Source: Acidobacteriota bacterium
Lineage (GTDB): Bacteria > Acidobacteriota > Terriglobia > Terriglobales > SCQP01
Direction: 5' to 3'
Length of the DNA: 64,000 nt
Assembly: GCA_021789895.1 (NCBI GenBank)
Contig: JAJYIU010000015.1
Location: 1-64,000 of the forward strand
The position numbers were made by a program, and so were the translations under genes. The notes beneath the pieces are model-generated. The model searched no databases. It was not told the origin of the DNA and was given only the letters and a program-made list of their open reading frames with translations. This document shows, piece after piece, positions 35,001-42,506 of the stretch. The first letter of the stretch is position 1, and each line of letters begins with the position of its first letter.

Positions 35001-35469
35001 GCCCTCAGCACCCAGGGTGGACGCCTGGATACCGGGGCTCAGCAGCCTGCTGGCCGCGCCGGTTTATTGCGTATGGCTGGGGGCAGTGGCCGGAACCCTG
35101 GCGGCCAGCCTGCACTGGCTTTGGGGGCGTGGCCGGCGCGGGCTGGCCTGCGCCGCCCTGGCGCTGGCCTGGGGGGCAATCTGGCCGCAGGCCGAAACCT
35201 GGCGCGGGCTGGCCTTCGGCGCCATTACCGCGGCGATCAGCCTGGCGCTGGTGGCGATGCTGGCAGCGTATTTCCTGCGCGGCAACTGCCTGGCATATTT
35301 CTCGCTGGCATTGTCGGCGATGTGGCTGGCCGCGGGCTGGAATTTCTGGCAGCAGCCGCCGGCGCGTTACCGGCTGGCGGGCGGGCTGCTGATGGCCGCC
35401 GCCGCCGCCTGGCTGCTGGCGCTCTGGATCATCGGCAGCCGGCGGCATCCCCAGGCGGAACCTGCATAG
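32005..35469 (+). CDS. Giant membrane protein with CPBP (CAAX-type) protease domain
   Basis: A 1154-aa protein built from repeated modules. After one span (residues 10-28) comes a PepSY-like ectodomain of about 200 residues (AGRRFLREQGLNPAGYR, LGWQTRWF-type motif). Next is a membrane block with the CPBP glutamic-type protease signature EEFTFR (Glu430-Glu431), FIWGFAHANY (His about 480) and HYTVDAVY. Another span follows, then a second copy of the ectodomain (ARSFLQQQGFSLDGYR, GWQTRFFKPL, IAGYRHEV) and a final membrane block of six to seven spans without a protease motif. Most CPBP proteins are 200-300 aa, so this layout is unusual. It diverges from the 30952-31926 gene with a 78-bp gap holding TAAGCT at 31963-31968. 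Confidence 0.85.
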   Translation: MPVKLTRRDIWKLAVTGVVIIVSLLIARRYFSRAFPEASIRFELSRGQAAQAGRRFLREQGLNPAGYRQATQFRYDDSAKTFLEREAGLAQAEKLLAGPLHLWRWQTRWFRPLSAEELRVAVTPAGKLAGFRHVLPNDAAGARLPPAAARRLAEAFLRRFLQLHPKELKFIGMLRQRRPRRTDTTFTWAARWPLAPGSRNADLQRASYRYEVTVAGDVVSRYREYLKIPQGWERRYQRLRSRNDTTALIADVFLLMLIAALLAVLVERLRRGDVHWRPALWIAAAGGTLTFLAQLNALPSAIFKYDTTQSWAVFLLLQVLSAALAGLGVGAFLALLAAGAEPLYRQRFPAQLFTGAYLTRRGFRTKSFFWSVTLGLALACFFFAYQTVFYLIANHFGAWAPADVPYSSLLNTRYPWVFIMLIGFWPAIFEEFTFRMLAIPLLGRWFGEWRPGRIPAERSPWRRGRLWAAVVCAAFIWGFAHANYPNQPFYIRGLEVGLGGVLLGWIMIRFGILTTVVWHYTVDAVYTAMLLLRAHNAYLRISGGVSALMAVLPLLVAAFAYWRRGGFEPEEGLRNADLGVAPPLPASPARPAEAPPAYSPILRKRWAWGAGIALLALTGWLLPKRPWPQTRYRATPAAAAARARSFLQQQGFSLDGYRVNVITAPAWSRRQRQWDAALNAIYQRHGLAAAQAAAARWGPELGWQTRFFKPLDAEQFWVWTDPAAARIAGYRHEVRDAAPGAALAPGPAEANIQAWLAGQGIQLEGMPLIRQQAKQRAARRDYNFGWQATPPAIAPAEARVTARLQGSQPGGFSSYLRLPQAEMRRREAWTAPRLLALALKILAGMLLAAWLIWLLYRAARGQGWPGTRARTEGTRRSRSRPLLMAAAASAGLILLASLDGVNSMLAQYPTALPWAAWLATIGISLLVIAGAIYFLTVIALAPLAVAAPQAQAVLRRSGWRSWGRDAAAASLLGLGWLAGWTSWLAWLERRFHAWSSVMPPSAPRVDAWIPGLSSLLAAPVYCVWLGAVAGTLAASLHWLWGRGRRGLACAALALAWGAIWPQAETWRGLAFGAITAAISLALVAMLAAYFLRGNCLAYFSLALSAMWLAAGWNFWQQPPARYRLAGGLLMAAAAAWLLALWIIGSRRHPQAEPA

Positions 35470-35499
35470 CCGGCCGATGCTACATGCGGCGGGTGGCGA

Positions 35500-36033
35500 T
35501 CAGGCGCTGGCGAGGGCCGGCCGCGACAATGCTTCCGCTTCCTGGCCCGGCTGGGCGGGGCGGGAAGGGCGGGCGGTGAAGACGTCGCAGATGACCGCCG
35601 TCTGATGGCAGTGGCGCAGCTTGGGACAGGTGATGCAATCGCGCATGAACTTGCGCGGCAATTGCGCGATATCGGTCAGCACGAAGCCCTGGCGCAGGAA
35701 GAAATCGGGCGCATGGGTGAGCGAGAAGACCTTCCAGACGCGATGCCGGCGGGCTTCGCGCAGGAGCGCGCGCACCAATGTCCGTCCCAAGCCGACGCCC
35801 TGGCAGTTGGAGAGCACGGCCAGGGACTGCAACTCGGCCATGTCTTCGTCGAAAAAGTGCAAAGCGCCGGAGGCCACGACGCGGCCGGAGGCGTCTTCGA
35901 TGACGGTGAAGTCGCGGATGTTTTCGCAGAGGTAGGAAAGGCTGCGCGGCAGCAGCAAGCCTTGCAAAACGTGCGGCTGCATCAGCGCGTGGATTTCGCC
36001 GGCGTCGCAGAGCCGGGCTTTACGGCATCTCAT
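35500..36033 (-). CDS. argA: N-acetylglutamate synthase, short (GNAT) type
   Basis: A 177-aa GNAT acetyltransferase that makes N-acetylglutamate, the first step of arginine synthesis. Acetyl-CoA-binding features are ELQSLAVLSNCQGVGLGRTLVRALL. The cysteine-rich end DCITCPKLRHCHQTAVICD is typical of stand-alone short ArgA proteins. I start at the ATG at 36033, which overlaps the argB stop as ATGA; the track frame (from 36426) is argB antisense-frame translation. It is the last gene of argC-argB-argA. This enzyme lacks the amino-acid-kinase domain of classical ArgA, so feedback control by arginine would have to come from elsewhere. Confidence 0.9.
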   Translation of the reverse strand: MRCRKARLCDAGEIHALMQPHVLQGLLLPRSLSYLCENIRDFTVIEDASGRVVASGALHFFDEDMAELQSLAVLSNCQGVGLGRTLVRALLREARRHRVWKVFSLTHAPDFFLRQGFVLTDIAQLPRKFMRDCITCPKLRHCHQTAVICDVFTARPSRPAQPGQEAEALSRPALASA

Positions 36034-36833
36034 ACGCGCGACTCCCGGGCCGAGGCCAAGATGCGGGTATGGGGATACTCGGCATCGAGGCGCGGCGGCA
36101 GGGCCGCGGCGCCCAGGATCGCGACCTGCGCCACGCCGGCCGCGAGCGCCTGGCGGCAGGCCTGCAGCTTGGGCAGCATGCCGCCGGAAACCTGGCCGGA
36201 TTGCTGCAACGCTTCCAATTCGGCGAGGCGAACGACGTCGAGCCGGCGGCCACCGCGATCGAGCACGCCGGGCACATCGGTGACGAAGAGCAGGCGGTCG
36301 GCCGCGAGCAGCGCGGCGCAGGAGGAGGCGAAGATATCGGCATTGACATTCAGGATTTCGCCGGGGGCGCCGGTTTCCGGCGCCAGACTGGCGAGCACGG
36401 GGATGTAATCCGCCGCCAGCAGGCACTGCAGCAGGCGGGGATCGGCGGGCTGGGTTTCGCCCACGCGGCCGAGTTCGGGATCGAGGCGGCGGGCCTGGAG
36501 GCTGCCGCCATCCAAGCCGGTCAGGCCGACGGCGCGCGGCGGCGCCCGGCGCCCGGCCAGCACCTGGTTGAGGGCGGCCACCAGGCGGGTATTGACGCTA
36601 CCGGCCAGCGCCATCACCGCGGCTTCCAGCGTAGGCGGGTCGGTGACGCGCAGTCCCTGGCGGAATTGCGTGCCGGCGCCGAGCGTGGCCAGCAGCGAAG
36701 TCAGGGTTTTGCCGCCGCCGTGCACGATCACCAGGCGCTCGCCGGCGCAGACCCAGGCGGCGAGGGGGGCCAGCATTTCCGGGCGCACGCCGCCATCGAG
36801 CGTACTGCCGCCGAGTTTGATCACGCTCAGCAT
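36030..36833 (-). CDS. argB: Acetylglutamate kinase
   Basis: A 267-aa amino-acid kinase that phosphorylates N-acetylglutamate. The N-terminus VIKLGGSTL and LVIVHGGGKTLTSLL bind ATP and substrate. FRQGLRVTDPPTLEAA, ILNVNADIFASSCAALLAADRLLFVTDVPGV and SGGMLPKLQACRQAL complete the family pattern. The last 20 residues (AALPPRLDAEYPHTRIL) are slightly divergent. The ATG at 36833 overlaps argC by 7 bp, and the stop overlaps argA by 4 bp, so all three genes are translationally coupled. Confidence 0.93.
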   Translation of the reverse strand: MLSVIKLGGSTLDGGVRPEMLAPLAAWVCAGERLVIVHGGGKTLTSLLATLGAGTQFRQGLRVTDPPTLEAAVMALAGSVNTRLVAALNQVLAGRRAPPRAVGLTGLDGGSLQARRLDPELGRVGETQPADPRLLQCLLAADYIPVLASLAPETGAPGEILNVNADIFASSCAALLAADRLLFVTDVPGVLDRGGRRLDVVRLAELEALQQSGQVSGGMLPKLQACRQALAAGVAQVAILGAAALPPRLDAEYPHTRILASARESRV

Positions 36834-37882
36834 GCCAGGCCCGCGGTTTGCGGATAGCCGCACATCAAGTTGGCGTTTTCCAGCGCCTGACTGGCCGCGC
36901 CCTTGAGCAGATTGTCGAGGCAGGTCACGACGACGGCTTCCGGGCGGGCCGGATGCAGCCGGAGGCCGAGATCGCAGAAACAGGTATGGGCCACCGCGCG
37001 CATTTCGGGCAAGCCGTCGTCCAGGATGCGGATGCAGGGCGCATCGCGGTAGGCGTGGTGAAAAAGCGCCAGCACCGCGGCCGCATCGAATCCGGGGCGG
37101 AGATGCACATAGGAGGTGGCGAGCAGGCCGCGGCGCAGCGGCAGCAGGTGCGGGGTGAAGGTCAGCGCGGCGGGATCGAGTCCGGCATAGAGCGCGATTT
37201 CGGGGGTATGGCGATGGGTATAGACGCCATAGGGCTTGCAATTGCCTTCCAACTCGACAAAGTGCAGGTCTTCGCGCAGTCCCTTGCCGGCGCCGCTGGC
37301 GCCGGATTTGGCATCGCACACGACGCGCTGCGGCTCGATGGCGCCGGCGTGCAGCAGGGGCCAGAGGGCGACCAGGGCGGCGGTGGCGTAGCAGCCGGGG
37401 TTGGCGACCAGGCGGGCGCCGGCGATGCGGGAGCGGTGCAATTCCGGCCAGCCATACACGGCCTGCGCCAGGCACTCGCGGGCGGTTTGGGGGACGCCAT
37501 ACCAGCGCTCGAAGACCTCGGGATCGGAGAAGCGGAAGGCGCCGCTCAAATCCACCACGCGCAGCCCGGCGGCAAGCAGCTTCGGCGTCCAAAGCAGCGA
37601 GACTTCGTGGGGGGTGGCGAGGAAGGCGATTTCCGCCCTGGCTGCGGCCACCGCTTCCAGCGAAGGCGGGCCGCAGACGGGCTCGGGCCGGCCGCGCAGG
37701 CGGAAAGCGCCGGCCAGGGCGGGGGCGATTTCCGCCAGCGGCTGGGCGCGGGCCGCGCGGCCGGAGGTGAAGGCGGCGGCGAGGCGGAAGCCGGGATGGC
37801 CGGCCAGCAGGCGCAGCAGTTCCTGGCCGGCATAGCCGCCGGCGCCGAAGACCACCGCGCCCGGGGATGAATAATTATTCAT
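36827..37882 (-). CDS. argC: N-acetyl-gamma-glutamyl-phosphate reductase
   Basis: A 351-aa NADPH-dependent reductase, third step of arginine synthesis. The Rossmann start is VVFGAGGYAGQELLRLLAGHP. The catalytic cysteine lies in VANPGCYATAALVAL (about residue 152). KSGASGAGKGLREDLHF and the C-terminal DNLLKGAASQALENANLM fit ArgC. The ATG at 37882 is part of a perfect ARG-box palindrome, and a TTGACA/TAAATA promoter would start transcription only about 3 nt upstream. The operon is therefore likely repressed by ArgR and read from a nearly leaderless mRNA. Confidence 0.95.
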   Translation of the reverse strand: MNNYSSPGAVVFGAGGYAGQELLRLLAGHPGFRLAAAFTSGRAARAQPLAEIAPALAGAFRLRGRPEPVCGPPSLEAVAAARAEIAFLATPHEVSLLWTPKLLAAGLRVVDLSGAFRFSDPEVFERWYGVPQTARECLAQAVYGWPELHRSRIAGARLVANPGCYATAALVALWPLLHAGAIEPQRVVCDAKSGASGAGKGLREDLHFVELEGNCKPYGVYTHRHTPEIALYAGLDPAALTFTPHLLPLRRGLLATSYVHLRPGFDAAAVLALFHHAYRDAPCIRILDDGLPEMRAVAHTCFCDLGLRLHPARPEAVVVTCLDNLLKGAASQALENANLMCGYPQTAGLAC

Positions 37883-37903
37883 CTCTAGTAATATTTATTC
37901 ATT
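37866..37903 (-). promoter_or_regulatory. Tandem ARG boxes (ArgR operator) over the argC start
   Basis: Box 2 (37866-37883) is the perfect 18-bp palindrome GATGAATAATTATTCATC and contains the argC ATG. Box 1 (37886-37903) is the related AATGAATAAATATTACTA on the minus strand. They are separated by 2 bp. Both fit the TGAAT-n4-ATTCA core of bacterial ARG boxes bound by the ArgR hexamer. argR itself is not in the window. Confidence 0.8.
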
Positions 37904-37920
37904 TGGCGGCGGGCTGTCAA
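37892..37920 (-). promoter_or_regulatory. argCBA promoter
   Basis: On the minus strand a perfect TTGACA (37920-37915), a 17-bp spacer and TAAATA (37897-37892). The -10 box lies inside ARG box 1. The predicted start of transcription is about 3 nt before the argC ATG. Confidence 0.7.
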
Positions 37921-37958
37921 ATGGTTTTCGGCGGCCGCGCCGGGGGCGCGCCCGCCTG

Positions 37959-37964
37959 TACAAT
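37959..37964 (+). promoter_or_regulatory. TACAAT -10-like box before mtaB
   Basis: TACAAT ends 9 nt before the GTG start of mtaB, with AGAGG between. No good -35 hexamer is visible in the G+C-rich DNA upstream. Confidence 0.45.
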
Positions 37965-37973
37965 AGAGGCACC

Positions 37974-39302
37974 GTGGCCACCTATTTTTTGCACACGCTC
38001 GGCTGCCGCGCCAACCAGGCCGACGGCTTCGAGCTGGAAGCCGAACTGGCCGCCGCCGGCTGGCGGCGGACGGCGGACTGGCGCGAGGCGGAGGCGGCGG
38101 TGCTGAACACCTGCAGCGTCACGGCGGCGGCCGAAGCGGAAGCGCGGCAATGGGTACGGCGGCTGCGCCGCGGGCGGCCGGAGTGCCGGGTGATGATCAC
38201 CGGCTGCTATGCGGAACGCGCCGCGGAGGAGCTGAAGGAGTTGCCGGGAGTGGACTGGGTAGCCGGCAACCGCGACAAGCCGCGGCTGGCGGAATATCTG
38301 TTGCAGGCGTACGCGCCCTCCTGCCAGGCGGCCGGCGAAGCGTGGCAGGCGGAGGCGCCGGGCGCGCTGCTGCAGATTCAGCCACGGCCGCCGGCGGCGG
38401 CAGCGCCAGCGGCCGAGGCCGAGCGCACGCGTCCGACGCTGAAGGTGCAGGAAGGCTGCAGTCTGCGCTGCTCGTTTTGCATCATTCCTTCCACCCGCGG
38501 GCCGGGGCGCTCGCGCAGCCGGGAGGAAGTGCTGGCGCGGGCGCAGCGGCTGGTGGCGCAAGGCTACCGCGAAATCGTGCTGTCGGGCATCAATCTGGGG
38601 CATTGGGGGCGCGACCTGGCGGGGCAGCCGCGGCTGGCGGAGCTGGTTGAGCTGCTGCTCGAGCGCACGGCGGCCGGGCGGCTGCGGCTGAGCTCGATCG
38701 AGACGATGGATTGGGATGAGCGGCTGATCGGGCTGCTGGCGCATCCGCGGGTGGCGCGCCACGCGCATGTGCCGCTGCAATCGGGCAGCGACGCGGTGCT
38801 GCGGCGCATGCACCGCCGCTATCATCCGGAACATTACGCCGAGCGCATCGCGCGCATTCACGCCGCCGCGCCGGGGGCGGCCATCGGGGCGGACGTGATG
38901 GCCGGCTTTCCCGGGGAAAGCGAGCAGGAATTTGAAGACACGCTGCGGCTGATCGAAGCCCTGCCGCTGACATACCTGCACGTGTTTCCGTTTTCGGCGC
39001 GTCCGGGCACGGCGGCGGCGGAGGCGCTCGCGTCGGGGCGGTGGGCGGCGACGCCGGAGGCGGTAGCGCGGCGGCGAGCGCGGCGGCTGAGAGAGCTGAG
39101 CGCGCGCAAGCAGGCGGCATTTGCGCGCGGCTGGATCGGCCGCAAGCTGAGCGTGATCACGCTGGCCGCGGCAGCGGCGGAGGAGACGCCGGCGCTGAGC
39201 GACAATTACCTAAAAGTCGGGTTGCGCGGCCGGCACGCGCCGCAGCAGATGCTGGAAATCGTGCCGCAGCAATGGGCGTCGGGCCGGCTGCTGGCCGGAT
39301 AA
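37974..39302 (+). CDS. mtaB: tRNA N6-threonylcarbamoyladenosine methylthiotransferase MtaB
   Basis: A 442-aa radical-SAM enzyme of the MiaB/MtaB group, which adds a methylthio group to t6A37 of ANN-decoding tRNAs. The N-terminal UPF0004 domain has three cluster cysteines (TLGCRANQAD, LNTCSVTAAAEAEAR, MITGCYAE). The SAM cluster motif is GCSLRCSFCIIPSTRGPGRSR. HVPLQSGSDAVLRRMHRRY and DVMAGFPGE follow, then a C-terminal TRAM-like domain. The combination GCRANQ plus CSVT favours MtaB over MiaB. The start is a GTG with an AGAGG ribosome site. Confidence 0.92.
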   Translation: MATYFLHTLGCRANQADGFELEAELAAAGWRRTADWREAEAAVLNTCSVTAAAEAEARQWVRRLRRGRPECRVMITGCYAERAAEELKELPGVDWVAGNRDKPRLAEYLLQAYAPSCQAAGEAWQAEAPGALLQIQPRPPAAAAPAAEAERTRPTLKVQEGCSLRCSFCIIPSTRGPGRSRSREEVLARAQRLVAQGYREIVLSGINLGHWGRDLAGQPRLAELVELLLERTAAGRLRLSSIETMDWDERLIGLLAHPRVARHAHVPLQSGSDAVLRRMHRRYHPEHYAERIARIHAAAPGAAIGADVMAGFPGESEQEFEDTLRLIEALPLTYLHVFPFSARPGTAAAEALASGRWAATPEAVARRRARRLRELSARKQAAFARGWIGRKLSVITLAAAAAEETPALSDNYLKVGLRGRHAPQQMLEIVPQQWASGRLLAG

Positions 39303-39398
39303 GCCCAAGCGCCCGCAGCCTTCAACCCACCGCAAACGAGCACTCGCCGCCGCGCCCCCGGGGCCGCGAAAAAGCACCACACGGCGGCGCCGGATGGC

Positions 39399-39833
39399 TT
39401 AGCGGCGGGCGAGGGCGGTGCGGCGCAGATGACGGGCGATGCGGCGCGCGCGGCGGCCGGGCGGGAAGAGCCAACGCACCCGGACGCGCACGATTCCCCG
39501 GCCGATCATGCGCAATTTGCCGGCGGCGGCGCGGGAAAGATCGATAATGCGCCGGCCGTAATAGGGACCGCGGTCGTTGATGAGCACCAAGACGCGGCGT
39601 CCGTTGCGCAGGTTGGTGACCCGCGCGATGCTGCCCAGCGGCAAGCTGCGGCTGGCGGCGGTGAGCAGATTGGGGTTGAAGCGCTGTCCAGAGGTCGTTT
39701 CGCGGCCGGCAAAAGCCGAGCCATACCAGGAAGCGATTCCGACCTGCACGCGCGGAGCGGGAGCGGCGGCGATACTCAAACCGCCGGCACAGGCCAGAAC
39801 CACTGCCGCGCGCCAGCTCCAACTCCAGCTCAT
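39399..39833 (-). CDS. rlpA: RlpA-like septal-ring protein
   Basis: A 144-aa exported double-psi beta-barrel protein. The RlpA core is complete: GIASWYGSAFAGRETTSGQ, LTAASRSLPLGSIARV, INDRGPYYGRRIIDLS and AAAGKLRMIGRG. RlpA proteins are lytic transglycosylases acting on naked glycan strands at the septum. The N-terminus (AAVVLACAGGLS) reads as a signal peptide with a possible lipobox. There is no SPOR domain, and the tail is Arg-rich (RRARRIARHLRR). The track also lists 39322..39822 in another frame, which is a shadow. An A+T-rich patch with TCTAAT 5 nt upstream suggests another very short leader. Confidence 0.85.
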   Translation of the reverse strand: MSWSWSWRAAVVLACAGGLSIAAAPAPRVQVGIASWYGSAFAGRETTSGQRFNPNLLTAASRSLPLGSIARVTNLRNGRRVLVLINDRGPYYGRRIIDLSRAAAGKLRMIGRGIVRVRVRWLFPPGRRARRIARHLRRTALARR

Positions 39834-40109
39834 GTTTTATTAGATGAATTTATGCAGATACAAAGTTTGATTCACTGACTGGAGTGGAAGCCGGCGGCAC
39901 GGTAAATTCCTGAAGTCACAGGCAACCCGGCGCCGGTTTCAAAATGGGCAACATAGCGCGAAGCCGGCAAGCCGCTGGTTTTTTCGATCCAGCGTGGCTG
40001 TGAAAAAACTGAAGCGGGAGCACGATGCAGTTAAAAACAGGCAACTCACAGGCAATGGTTTCGGCCAGAGACTTAGCCGGAATGCATCGTCCATTTCGAG
40101 CGGCAGGGT
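39834..40109. other. Intergenic region between rlpA and rarA
   Basis: 276 bp. The end next to rlpA is A+T-rich and probably holds its promoter. In the middle GCTGG and CCAGC arms around TTTTTTCGAT (about 39975-39999) form a hairpin that could end rarA transcription, though no T-run follows its 3' side. No coding frame is credible. Confidence 0.4.
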
Positions 40110-41513
40110 TTATTTTTCGGGGCGGGAGGCGCGGCGGCGGCGCTCGGCGATTTCCTGCAGGCGGCGGCGGAATTCGGCTTCCTTGCCGGCGGAGCCGGGC
40201 TGGTAGTAATGCCGGCCGGCGAGGTTGTCGGGCAGCGACTGCATATCGGCCACCTGTTCGGGCAGATCGTGAGCGTACTGGTAATCGCGGCCGTAGCCGA
40301 GGCCGCGCATCAGCGCGGTGGGAGCATTGCGCAGCGCCAGGGGCACGGGCAGCGCGGGCTGTTCGCGCACATCCTCGAGCACGCGCCCGTAGGCGCGGTA
40401 AAGGGCATTGGATTTAGGCGCCAGGGCCAGGTACACGCAGGCTTGGGCCAGGGCGAGGGCGCCTTCGGGCAGGCCGATGAATTCGACGGCGGCGCGCGCG
40501 GCGTTGGCCTGCTCGAGCGCGCGTGGATCGGCGAGGCCGACATCCTCGCTGGCGAAGCGCACCAGGCGGCGGGCGACATAGAGGGGATCTTCTCCGGCTT
40601 CGAGCATGCGGCCGAGCCAGTAGAGGGCGGCGTCGGGATCGCTATTGCGCAGCGATTTGTGCAGCGCCGAGATGAGGTTGTAATGCTCTTCGCCCGCCTG
40701 GTCGTAGAGCAGCACGCGGCGCTGCATGGCCTGGCGCAGGCGCTCTTCATCGAGTAAAACGAGCGGCGGGCGGCCGCGGGGGGTGGTGCCGGCGACGGCG
40801 GATTCGAGCAGGTTATAAGCGGCGCGGGCATCGCCGTTGGCGAAGACGGCGATCAGGCGCAGCAGGCGTTCCTGCTCGGCGGCGGCGGCGGCGGGCGGGG
40901 CCTGGGGATCGCCCCAGGCGATTTGCGCCTGCGCCGGCAGCGTGCGGCGGAGGCCGCGGGGCTCATCTTCCAGGGCGCGCCGCAGCAAGCGCACGATCTG
41001 GTCGGGGGTGAGCGGCTCCAGCACATAGACCCGCACGCGCGAGAGCAGGGCGGAGTTGAGCTCGAAGCTGGGGTTTTCGGTGGTGGCGCCGATCAGCCGC
41101 AGTTGACCGCGCTCGAGGTAGGGCAGGAAGGCGTCCTGCTGGGCCTTGTTGAAGCGGTGAATTTCATCAATGAACAACAGCGTGCGGGCGCCGCCGCGGG
41201 CGGCGCGCGCGGCGGCGGCCATCACGTCGCGGATTTCCTTGATGCCGCTGGTGACGGCGCTGAAGGGGACAAACTGCGCCCGGGTGCGGGCGGCGATCAC
41301 TTCCGCCAGGGTGGTTTTGCCCACGCCGGGCGGGCCCCAGAGGATCATCGAGCCGTAATCGTCGCGTTCGAGCTGCACGCGCAGCGGCTGGCCGGGGCCG
41401 AGCAGATGCTCCTGGCCGACGATTTCATCGAGCGTGCGCGGGCGCATGCGGTCGGCCAGCGGCCGCAGCAACGAGCCGGGTTCGGCGGCGGGCTCGAGCG
41501 GAAACAGCGACAT
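40110..41513 (-). CDS. rarA: Replication-associated recombination protein A
   Basis: A 467-aa AAA+ ATPase of the RarA/MgsA/WRNIP1 group, acting at stalled replication forks. [19 protein letters not shown] opens the domain. [16 protein letters not shown] is Walker A and [16 protein letters not shown] is Walker [23 protein letters not shown] is the sensor-1/arginine-finger region. The C-terminal oligomerisation part contains [30 protein letters not shown], a RarA hallmark. The true start is the ATG at 41513, 5 bp after the methyltransferase stop; the track start (42476) lies in that gene. It is cotranscribed with the TrmH-family gene. Confidence 0.95.
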   Translation of the reverse strand: MSLFPLEPAAEPGSLLRPLADRMRPRTLDEIVGQEHLLGPGQPLRVQLERDDYGSMILWGPPGVGKTTLAEVIAARTRAQFVPFSAVTSGIKEIRDVMAAAARAARGGARTLLFIDEIHRFNKAQQDAFLPYLERGQLRLIGATTENPSFELNSALLSRVRVYVLEPLTPDQIVRLLRRALEDEPRGLRRTLPAQAQIAWGDPQAPPAAAAAEQERLLRLIAVFANGDARAAYNLLESAVAGTTPRGRPPLVLLDEERLRQAMQRRVLLYDQAGEEHYNLISALHKSLRNSDPDAALYWLGRMLEAGEDPLYVARRLVRFASEDVGLADPRALEQANAARAAVEFIGLPEGALALAQACVYLALAPKSNALYRAYGRVLEDVREQPALPVPLALRNAPTALMRGLGYGRDYQYAHDLPEQVADMQSLPDNLAGRHYYQPGSAGKEAEFRRRLQEIAERRRRASRPEK

Positions 41514-41518
41514 GGGGA

Positions 41519-42430
41519 TCAAGCCATGATAGCGCCGCCCTCGGGGGGAGCCGGGTCGGGCGGGCGGCCGCGCCAGGCGAGATAGAGCAGGACGGCGCCG
41601 GCGACGGCGGCGTTGAGCGATTCGGCCTGGGGGCGCATGGGCAGGCTGACGGCGGTGGCGGCGCGCTCGAGGGCGCGCGGCAGGCCGGCGCCCTCGCCGC
41701 CGATGAGGAGACAAATCCGGCCGCTCCAGGGCAGCGACTCCGGCGGCCGGCCGCGGCGGGGGACGGCGGCCAGCAGCGCCGCCTCGCGGCGGCGGCAGAA
41801 ATCGAGCCAAAGCCCGGGCTCGACGCCATCCAGCACCGGCAAGCGGAAGAGCGCGCCGGCGCCGGCGCGAATGGTTTTTGGGCGCCAGCAACTCACGCTG
41901 CCTTGCAGGGTGACCAGCGCCTGGGCGCCGAATGCCTCGGCGGCGCGCGCCAGGGTGCCCAGGTTGCCGGGGTCTTGCAGGCCGGCGGCGGCGACCACCA
42001 GCGCCGGCCCGGCGGCAGGCGAAGCCCAGATTTCTTCCAGGCGCGCCTGGGGCGGATGCGCCAGGGCGGCGACTCCGGCCGGAGTCTCGACCTCGACGCA
42101 GGAACGCAAGACAGATTCTTCGACCAGGCCGACGGTGGTGTGCTTGGATAATTGCGCGCCGAGCGGCGCGCCATGCTGGCGCCAACCCGCGGGCGTGAAC
42201 AAGACCGTTTCCAGCTTCATGCGGCTGCGCAAGGCATCGCCAATCAGCTTGGGGGTTTCGAGCAGGATGAGCACCGAGGCCTCGCGGCCGGCATGGCCGC
42301 GCAGGGCCTGATGAAACGCGCGCACCAGGGCATGCTGGCGTCCCAGACGCTGCGGTTCCAGCCGCGATGCGGGCGGCATTACGCTGCCGGGGGCGCCGGA
42401 AGGCGGGGGCGAAGCTGGAGCGCGGGCCAT
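41519..42430 (-). CDS. TrmH/SpoU-family RNA 2'-O-methyltransferase
   Basis: A 303-aa SPOUT methyltransferase acting on tRNA or rRNA ribose. Its C-terminal catalytic domain carries the three SpoU motifs: [33 protein letters not shown] and [21 protein letters not shown]. The N-terminal 110 residues resemble the RNA-binding substrate domain ([17 protein letters not shown]). The position methylated cannot be told from sequence. It is followed 5 bp later by rarA and diverges from the sugar porter gene. Confidence 0.9.
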   Translation of the reverse strand: MARAPASPPPSGAPGSVMPPASRLEPQRLGRQHALVRAFHQALRGHAGREASVLILLETPKLIGDALRSRMKLETVLFTPAGWRQHGAPLGAQLSKHTTVGLVEESVLRSCVEVETPAGVAALAHPPQARLEEIWASPAAGPALVVAAAGLQDPGNLGTLARAAEAFGAQALVTLQGSVSCWRPKTIRAGAGALFRLPVLDGVEPGLWLDFCRRREAALLAAVPRRGRPPESLPWSGRICLLIGGEGAGLPRALERAATAVSLPMRPQAESLNAAVAGAVLLYLAWRGRPPDPAPPEGGAIMA

Positions 42431-42464
42431 GCCACGAGTCTACCGCGGAGAGGCGGCAACCCTT

Positions 42465-42470
42465 TACAAT
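42465..42470 (+). promoter_or_regulatory. TACAAT -10-like box before the sugar porter
   Basis: TTTACAAT at 42463-42470 lies 36 nt before the preferred TTG start at 42507, giving a short leader that holds the TCAGGA ribosome site. Confidence 0.4.
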
Positions 42471-42506
42471 TCCCATGCGACCTTGAATTGGAGTCAGGAA
42501 ACAGAT

